This document shows positions 43,127-49,541 of a stretch of 49,541 bases of DNA, in pieces. The notes beneath the pieces are model-generated. The model made no database searches, was not told where the DNA came from, and saw only the letters and a program-made list of their open reading frames with translations. The position numbers and the translations under genes were made by a program. Within the stretch, counting starts at the first letter, position 1. Each line of letters opens with the position of its first letter. Origin of the DNA: Neelides folsomi (Eukaryota > Arthropoda > Collembola > Neelipleona > Neelidae); assembly GCA_034687125.1 (NCBI GenBank), contig JAQGBZ010000429.1, forward strand, positions 1 to 49,541, read 5' to 3'.

Positions 43127-45230
43127 TTATTCCATCAATTTCCCAAATTTGCCATTTTTCAAAGCTTGGGTGTAAACGGGAATTCCCATTATGAATTCTT
43201 GCGAACTTGGGATAATCTCTGAAGCGGGAAGAACGAAACCATGACGACCTTTGTCACGGAATTCATATGTGAGACAAAGCGGAACTCCAACTTTCCCATA
43301 AGCCCAATCCATCGATGATCCCGACGCTTCGTCTACAAAATATTGAATAATAAAATAATAAATTGATCAAGACATTCATTTATGAACTTACCTACTGAAC
43401 CTACTTAATATTCATTTCCTTATATGTATGTATTTACATATGTAAAGTATGTAAAATTCATTTTTAATATTTCATTTACAATTTACAATTAACTTACATA
43501 GCAATGCTGCAGTGGATCCTCCTTCAAAAATTGTATAATGTTTGATTTGGTGCATCCGTGCAGCTTCTCTCACAACTTCAATCTATTTTGATACAATAAT
43601 ATCAAATTACTAATATACTTAATTAATAATATATGCTACTTAATTAATAATAAAATATACTTAATTAATTTTCTAATATATATGTTTATTTTAAATATTA
43701 TTTTATTTACATATGTGTCATATTGAGAGATTTCATGTGTTGTGTAACCCCATGGGAAGAGAATTAATTGAGAGTAGGAGTGAAGTGATAAATAAAATAC
43801 TAAATTCGTCTCTCTTGCCAATTTTTCAATATATTCTTTTACGGCTATTGTCTCGGGCTCAGAAAACGCCATTTTACCTCCATAAGTTTCTGCACAAGGA
43901 TCAGGTGAAGCGCCATTCCCGCCTTGAAATTTATATAAAAATAATAAATAAATAAATAGTTTATTTAATATGTTCATGATTGTTAACATATAGGCGTTAA
44001 TTTAAAAATCATAATAGTGGATATTTAATTATACAGTTTATTTAGTTATATATAAATTAAGAATTTTCTTACTCATCCATGCAAAATCAAAGTTTCTATT
44101 TGGATCCGTTCCAAAACATCTCGACGCCGTGAATTTACTCCGAGTTTTCCTCCACATCCGGTCAACATCATGGGAATAAGTGAAACCATCAACATTCAAT
44201 ACTGGAACAATATGCCATTCAAATTCATCGATCAATTGTTTGCTTTGAGGGGAATTGAGCAAGTCATTAATGAAATATGTTGCAACTGCACTTGTAATCC
44301 ATTCCCTTGCATGGATATCTAAATACAAATAAGAGTTATAATTTTTAAAGTTAATTAGTTTAAATGGGATTAGCAAATCAAATGAGTTTTTAAATGAGAT
44401 TAAAAGTTAAATGTAAATTACTAACTAGCATCAATAAAAATGGTTGGCTTCTTTAAAGTTTCGTTTATTGAACTTGAAATTTTAATTCCTAAAATATCCC
44501 TTCCTTCAAAACTCTTTCCAATGTTGAAAATTTCGGCTTGATCTTTGTGCGTTTCGGCCATATCGTAGAGAAAATTGTACATCTACATCAAAACACGTAA
44601 TGGTGTAACTGATATGGTTAAAGGTATTTAATTTAAAATAATTAAATTATTGTTGTTTAGTAACACTGTTACGGTAGTTAAAGTTGAGTATTCTTTCCAA
44701 TTTAATTTGACTCCATCCTGACGATTCACTTTTTCATTTTTAATCAAAGTTCCGACATTTTGGATCATTTCTTCAACTTCAATTCCCATTGTTGTTAAGA
44801 ATGTTAAATTGGTGCTTTCAATGGGACTAATCATAACATCACTACTTGTGCGTCCTGGTCCGCGCCAAAAGTTGAACTAAATCAATAATAACATATAATT
44901 TACAAATTTATAATATTACAAATGTCAGTAATATGCAAAATCCCTAATTGAATAACTTATTGACTTGACTCTTATTACTTTATTAAAATTAATTAAAATT
45001 ATTTGTAAGGTTTAATGAAATATTTAATATTTATAATTTACCCCACGCTTTCCATCAAGTTTAGAAACAGTTTCCGCTTGTTGTCTCGTCTTTGTCACAA
45101 GCTTGAAAACTTTATATCCATCGTAGTCAACACGAGAGAAGACCACTAATGCTAATGAGAATAGGAGAAAAAGAACTTGAAATCCTTTCATCTTTACGAC
45201 CATCTTTTCACTGACTCCTTTTTTCAACAT
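43127..45230 (-). CDS. M14 metallocarboxypeptidase, A-like, secreted zymogen, seven exons
   Basis: Exons 45042-45230, 44673-44876, 44426-44582, 44073-44318, 43711-43922, 43498-43582 and 43127-43332 join in phase to 432 residues. The signal peptide is MKGFQVLFLLFSLALVVFS; the true start may be the third Met (45191). An activation peptide follows (YDGYKVFKLVT ... FNFWRGPGR). The catalytic domain has zinc ligands His186 and Glu189 (IHAREW) and His313 (LSLHSYSQ). Substrate residues are in MWRKTRS and DPNRNFD, and the catalytic Glu388 lies in YEFRD. The S1' position (YEASGSSMDW) carries Met rather than Asp, so removal of hydrophobic C-terminal residues (A-type) is expected. The second donor has an alternative six bases downstream. 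Likely a digestive enzyme. A fragment of its last exon lies at 36811. Confidence 0.94.
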
Positions 45231-45437
45231 TTTGACTCATTTCTAACTTTGATGACAAATAGTGTACATAAAAAATATCCAAAGGTCAACCCTTTAGAGA
45301 AATCATTAATCATAGATAGAAAAAGTGAGACATCCCCATACAGAATGCGCTATAAGTATGGCAAACCCCGTACATATGATCTAAATGAATAAGTTGCTTC
45401 TATGAGTTCAACGTAATCTAAGAATATTTATATTTAG

Positions 45438-45720
45438 TCCAACAATAAGTACTCTGGTAAAATTAGTCATGCAAAGTATGTACTTCTTCAATAAATAAGT
45501 GGTGATTAAAATTTGTTTAACTCCTGGTTAAAAATGACTCTTGGTAAATAAGTATTACTTTGTAAGTAAAAGCAAATACAATAATTTACTAAATGTAAGT
45601 ACTTGTACTTATAAGTATTGCGTAAATTTTAACCAGGAGTATTTATTGAAGGAGTACTACGTACTACATACACATACATATTTTGCATGAGTACTTTTTA
45701 CCAGAGTACTTATCGTTGGA
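45438..45720. mobile_element. 283-base MITE with about 100-base inverted repeats
   Basis: The left end TCCAACAATAAGTACTCTGG is matched by the complement of the right end (CCAGAGTACTTATCGTTGGA). Similarity continues through CATGCAAA, TTCAATAAAT and ACTCCTGGTTAAAA towards the centre. The nine bases flanking each side (TATATTTAG and GATATTTTG) agree at seven positions, compatible with an aged 9-base target duplication. No coding capacity. Confidence 0.75.
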
Positions 45721-45942
45721 GATATTTTGACCTTGCGTAATAATTGTAAGCGTAATTATTGGCAGATACCATTTACCCAATGAAATGAAAATGAAACTAT
45801 TAGTGCCATGGGGGTAGAATTAAATCATTAACCGTTGTTATTGTTTTAATGATTATGAAAGAATGGTTGACTAAACAATTAATAGTTCTTTGCCTTTGAA
45901 AATAGTTTTCTATCTTAATTTAAATTATCGATATTTACAGAA

Positions 45943-46296
45943 ATGCTTTCTAATATAATGAAAAATTATTATAATTTTTTATATTTTATATCTACATTGG
46001 ATCTCATTCCTTTTACCTTGAAGAAAAACAGTGAATTATTATTCAGAAAGAAAAAAATTGTAAAATTTCATTTACATTCAATGTATATTTATTGTTATTT
46101 TCTTTATTATTCTTTTAGACTGACACATAAAAATAATCTAATTTCAATTTATGAGGCCATTTTAATTATATTAAATTTTATATTTATGATGTGTGTTATT
46201 ATATTTGATTGGGCGGTTGTAAGTAATGGAAGTGATTTTTCTTGTTATTTAAATAATCTGAATAAAATCAGTAAAACAAAGATAAATCGTAAATAG
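45943..46296 (+). CDS. Possible chemoreceptor-like membrane protein fragment, 117 codons
   Basis: The open frame reads several hydrophobic segments (YNFLYFISTLDLIPF, MYIYCYFLYYSF, IYEAILIILNFIFMMCVIIF) with charged loops between them. LIPF followed by basic and aromatic residues vaguely recalls the N terminus of arthropod gustatory receptors. Only about a quarter of such a protein is present, and no continuation was found downstream. Base composition is as AT-rich as the flanks, so a chance frame is possible. A truncated receptor exon is my tentative reading. Confidence 0.25.
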   Translation: MLSNIMKNYYNFLYFISTLDLIPFTLKKNSELLFRKKKIVKFHLHSMYIYCYFLYYSFRLTHKNNLISIYEAILIILNFIFMMCVIIFDWAVVSNGSDFSCYLNNLNKISKTKINRK

Positions 46297-47019
46297 TATT
46301 TGTTAAAACTAATAAGTGATAATGTTTCAATTAACTTTAAAAACAAATTATCTAACTTTTATAACAATATGTTGTTTTTAAATAAATGACCCGTCGGGAT
46401 GATAATACTATAGATAGCACTATCCGAATTTTAATACTCCCGCAAGTTTAATTAAATCCTACATGTATTTCTCGTTATAATAAGTATACATAATAAATCG
46501 TTTGCTTCCGAGATTGTTAAATTTTATAAATCATAACTAACAAAAGTAATCATAGAAACTAGAGATGGAACGAATAGTAGATTTTTGCTATTCGGTGAAT
46601 ATCGAATAGTTAGATCTCCTAGCCGAACCGAATACCAATCGGCGAATAGTATATTATTCGGTTACCATTCGGCAAACTTATGTATACATAATGTAACTTC
46701 GCTTTCTCTTGCAGCATGACTGTGTGAGTGTCACTTTATCATTTCTTATTAACACACATTTCCTAAAATTATATCTGTGCTTTAAAAGTTAAAACTAATT
46801 TATACATAAATTAGAATATGCTTCATAATATAAATAGTTCTTATATATTATATTTTAAATCTAATAATATTTAAATTACTAAATTATAAGTTATTTCATC
46901 AACTTCTCAAAATAAAGTACAATTAAATTATTAAATATTATATTTTCTGATAAATGTTAACCGTAAATCCACATATTCAAAATAAAAATAATTGAAATAT
47001 TATTAGGGAAGATGAATAT
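46297..47019. other. Intergenic DNA with an ATTCGG/CCGAAT-rich patch at 46560-46680
   Basis: At 46560-46680, AGAGATGGAACGAATAG begins a run of ATTCGGT, CCGAATA and CGAATAGT words in both orientations. This resembles one end of a hAT-like element; the partner end was not found. The rest is AT-rich. Confidence 0.35.
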
Positions 47020-47287
47020 GGAATTTGTTTCGGCAATGTTTCGGCTGGTTTTCCCTACTTCCAAGTCCAATTCCCAAATGCGAAAATGAACAGTGAAAAT
47101 GAAAAGGTCAGCGAGGTCAACTGGGGAAAACGGAGAAAAGGAACGTTTATTTTGAGAGAAAAAATGGAGGACCGATTCGGATAAAATACAATGACAGAAA
47201 TGATCACAAATTATTTTTAACTTTAAACGAAAACTTGTTACTTAATTCCTATGACATAATACATTACACTTTAAACACGACACTACA
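47020..47287 (-). mobile_element. Probable 3' LTR of a BEL/Pao retrotransposon
   Basis: On the reverse strand the pol reading frame runs into GGGTGGAGAGTGTAGTGTCG, where BEL/Pao elements typically end coding (GGEC) and the LTR begins with TGT. AATAAACGTTCC (a polyadenylation-like signal) and a non-coding stretch to about 47020 follow. The exact far edge and the 5' LTR were not found. Confidence 0.5.
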
Positions 47288-48775
47288 CTCTCCACCCCGT
47301 TTATGCTCACACAAACTAATCTTTTGCTGCTGGCCTGACGTCCAAAATGCAGATCCTAGCGAAGCCTGACGAAGCTCCCGGTCGACGTCTTGACTTCCAC
47401 TGTCCTGACTCTTCCGTCCGGTCCAGGGAAAACTTCCACTATCTTCCCCTTTGGCCATGTGTTGCGGGGTGTGTCCGGGCCAAGCAGGAGGACCAACCTT
47501 CACCTCCTTTGCTTCCCCGTGCCACTTCTGTCGACGATTCAGGGCTGGGATGAACTCTCTTGTCCAGCGCCTCTAGAATTGATCCGCCATTTGCTGACAG
47601 CGTCACCAGCGCATCTTGTGATTCATGTCACCAGGGCCGAAAGTTCCAAGAATCTTTTCTCCGCTCGATGATCCCAAAAGGAAGTGGTTCAGGGTGAGGG
47701 CTTCAAAATCGTCCAAAACTGGAGACAAAGGTTAGAGGGTGTCCGTTCACCGTTCGTTCGGCCTCCACAAGCAGCGTCCGAAGCGTCTCGCTGGGCGCTT
47801 GTTCCCGAAGTGTGGCTGAGAGGGCCACTTTGACGCTCCTCACCATCCGCTCCCAAACTCCTCCAATGTGTGGCGATGCGGGTGGGTTAAAAGTCCACTT
47901 TAGACGCTCACCAATCTTTTTTCACTCCACTTTTTTTGTCGTGAGCTCATCGTTGATCCGCTGGTAATCCAGTTCCCGGATCGCCTTCTTCAGCTCGCTT
48001 GTTGGCTCCGTGGAAGTTAGTCCCTTTGTCGGAGCGGATTTCCACCGAAGTACCTCTTCTTCCCATGAATCTCCTCAGGGCCATGATGCCCGAATCAGTG
48101 GAAAGAGAGTTGGCCAACTCCAAATGGACCGCCCTGGTGGCCAGGCAGGTGAAGAGGGCAACGTACCTCTTTTCCCGGCTCCGCTTCATTGTCACTTCCA
48201 GGGGTCCAAATTAGTCGACTCCGGTGTAAGCAAACGGGGTTCCACCAATCAGACGACTTCTCGGCAGTGGCGCCATCTCGGGTATTTTTGGTTTGGCCCG
48301 ATGATTCTTACACTTTTGGCAGCGATCCCACGTCGCTTTTACCGCTGCTCTCATCTGGAGTACCCAAAAACGCTGTCTCACCTCGTTGAGCATCTTCTCA
48401 TGTCCATGATGACCGCTTTCTACATGCACTTTCTCTAGGAAGAGCCGAGTGTAAGGATGATTTGGATCAAGAATGATGGGGCATCTCACATCCTCTGTCA
48501 CATCCTCCCCTTCACGACGAGAAGATGAGTGGGAGAAAGTACAGGAGAAAGTTTTGCCAGTCGAGATTCTCGCTCCAATGGCCGTCCCTCATCAATGGCT
48601 CGCATCTCCTTACCAAACTAGTCCATTTGAAATTGCAGGATCCATCGTCGTTCAGCTTCCTTCACCTCCACCAGAGAAAGTTCATTTTTGCCATTTTCAA
48701 CGTTTCCTTCTTTTATCTTCACAAATTGCAAGATCCATGACGTCGCACGAATTAGTCGATGCCAGGTAACCAGTA
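47288..48775 (-). pseudogene. BEL/Pao retrotransposon pol remnant: integrase region with stops and frameshifts
   Basis: Reverse-strand reading starts abruptly at about 48775 with a Pao connector region (ELSLVEVKEAERRWILQF). It continues through the integrase zinc-binding part (HVESGHHGHEKM, CQKCKNHRAKP, LPRSRLIGG). The core follows (YVALFTCLATRAVHLELANS, TDSGIMALRRF, RSDKGTNF, then SPHIGGVWERMVRSVKVAL). In-frame stops are visible, for example at 48618-48620 and 48211-48213 (the latter right after GVD). Frameshifts occur near 47940 and in the C-terminal part. Reverse transcriptase and gag are missing. The GC content is well above the surrounding DNA. Dead element. Confidence 0.9.
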
Positions 48776-49213
48776 TGTTTTATATAAAAATTATTTATTA
48801 ATTGTAACCCTTATCAAAATTTTATTTAGTTCTTTCATTTCAATTTATAATTTTAAATATTAATCTATTTTATGATTATTTTTAAAATTTTATAATAAAG
48901 AATAAATTTTACAATGATACGTTACCTTAGAACATGATAGCTCTGATTCTTCAATAGCCTTAGTCCATTTTAATGAACCAGTAAAAAGGTGAATTTATTA
49001 TAAACGAATTGCCAAGATTCATAAGAGTGAGACATTTATTTGTCGATGATCTGAGATGGTGAAGTAATTTACTTACGAATGATCCTCCAGGTGAGAAATA
49101 TCGATGACCCTAGTGGTGAGGTAATTGAAACAAGTAGGCACGAACTTGAAGCTGAGGCAGTGAATTATAAAGCTTAAATAATTTTTTAGAATTTTAAGAT
49201 TTAAGATGCATTC
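48776..49213. other. Intergenic DNA between retroelement remnants
   Basis: AT-rich, no gene seen. The sharp change in base composition at about 48775 marks the truncation point of the BEL/Pao element. Confidence 0.5.
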
Positions 49214-49330
49214 TGATTTAACACTAGGTTAATACAGTATATTTATTTACATGAATTTAAGGATATATTTTATAGCATATTTATGTAACAATAGTAGCCA
49301 ATTATCCTAGATGGTTCATGCTTACATTTT
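49214..49330. repeat. Second copy of the dispersed repeat at 36965-37115
   Basis: It shares ACAGTATATTTATT, AACAATAGTAGC and GGTTCATGCTT-like words in the same order with the copy at 36965. It lies immediately 3' of the LINE fragment. Confidence 0.6.
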
Positions 49331-49333
49331 AGA

Positions 49334-49541
49334 TCATAAAAAAGGTTCAGTTTTAGCATTTGGCATTTCATCATGGATATCGTCTACAAAAATATTATAA
49401 AAATTTGGGGAAATAGTTTCCCCTTGAAGGACTGATTTCAAAATAGGAAAACTTTCACTTTCATCTGTGTTAGTTCGAATAATGGCATTTGCATGTTTAT
49501 AGATCCTATGTATAATATGTATATTGTTACTTATTTTCTTA
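49334..49541 (-). pseudogene. LINE reverse-transcriptase fragment, cut by window edge
   Basis: The reverse strand is open from the window edge to a stop at 49334. It reads ILKSVLQGETISPNFYNIFV, followed by DDI: the conserved block of non-LTR reverse transcriptases (VLQGxxLSPxLFNxFxxDI). Upstream it reads IYKHANAIIRTNTDESE, and it ends soon after in NAKTEPF. The catalytic YADD block, which should follow, is missing because of the stop, so this copy is truncated. The clade (Jockey, RTE or CR1-like) cannot be told. Confidence 0.8.

Noticed and set aside
48010..48769. Forward ORFs over the right-hand GC-rich region
   Set aside because: The reverse strand reads recognisable BEL/Pao integrase motifs, so forward frames are shadows.
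1..49541. CRISPR arrays, operons, bacterial ribosome-binding sites or prophage
   Set aside because: The window is eukaryotic: spliced genes, P-glycoprotein, F-box and retroelements. The tandem repeats found lack the regular repeat-spacer pattern.
1..49541. tRNA or rRNA genes
   Set aside because: No cloverleaf-compatible sequence with A and B boxes or rRNA-like segment was recognised by eye; a covariance-model scan would be needed to exclude them.

Overview
The window looks like nuclear DNA of an AT-rich arthropod, most likely a springtail (Collembola) or a close relative. Pointers are an ionotropic-receptor-type chemoreceptor, small spliced genes with introns mostly of 50-200 bases, BEL/Pao and LINE remnants, interstitial TTAGG repeats (the common arthropod telomere unit), a plant-type L-gulonolactone oxidase and a bacillopeptidase-like subtilase. 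The species is an inference; no rRNA or mitochondrial marker is present.

Layout. 1-0.7 kb: broken transposase fragment and a palindromic CATGGAGCACCATG array. 1.3-3.2 kb: ionotropic-receptor-like gene (+). 4.3-5.2 kb: inverted-repeat element with a perfect 9-base target duplication. 7.5-8.0 kb: small secreted protein (+). 8.8 kb: short MITE. 9.4-11.0 kb: secreted chymotrypsin-fold protease (-). 11-15.4 kb: mostly empty AT-rich DNA with a few exon-like open stretches. 15.4-17.1 kb: six-exon glycine-rich secreted protein (+). 17.6-18.3 kb: frameshifted orphan. 19.2-20.9 kb: two further inverted-repeat elements. 21.0-23.1 kb: L-gulonolactone oxidase (-). 23.2-23.9 kb: hAT-type MITE. 25.8-31.6 kb: full ABCB/P-glycoprotein in 16 exons (+). 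31.8-32.8 kb: acidic two-exon membrane protein (-). 33.6-36.4 kb: five-exon F-box protein (-). 36.8-39.5 kb: duplicated and decayed gene pieces. 40.3-42.0 kb: intronless subtilase (-). 43.1-45.2 kb: seven-exon carboxypeptidase A-like gene (-). 45.4-49.5 kb: MITE, a receptor-like ORF, a BEL/Pao remnant and a LINE reverse-transcriptase fragment.

The intact genes are individual loci rather than one pathway. Three encode secreted peptidases (chymotrypsin-fold, subtilase, metallocarboxypeptidase), which would fit digestive or cuticular proteolysis. The P-glycoprotein and the chemoreceptor are membrane proteins, and the gulonolactone oxidase would complete ascorbate synthesis. For the spliced genes I assembled exons by hand and checked that GT/AG sites and codon phases join throughout; exceptions are stated.

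The most striking signal beyond genes is a set of four non-autonomous inverted-repeat elements with unrelated interiors. All fit a GG...CC terminus and a 9-base target duplication. This suggests repeated use of the window by one Mutator-like machinery, alongside a clear hAT element with an 8-base duplication.
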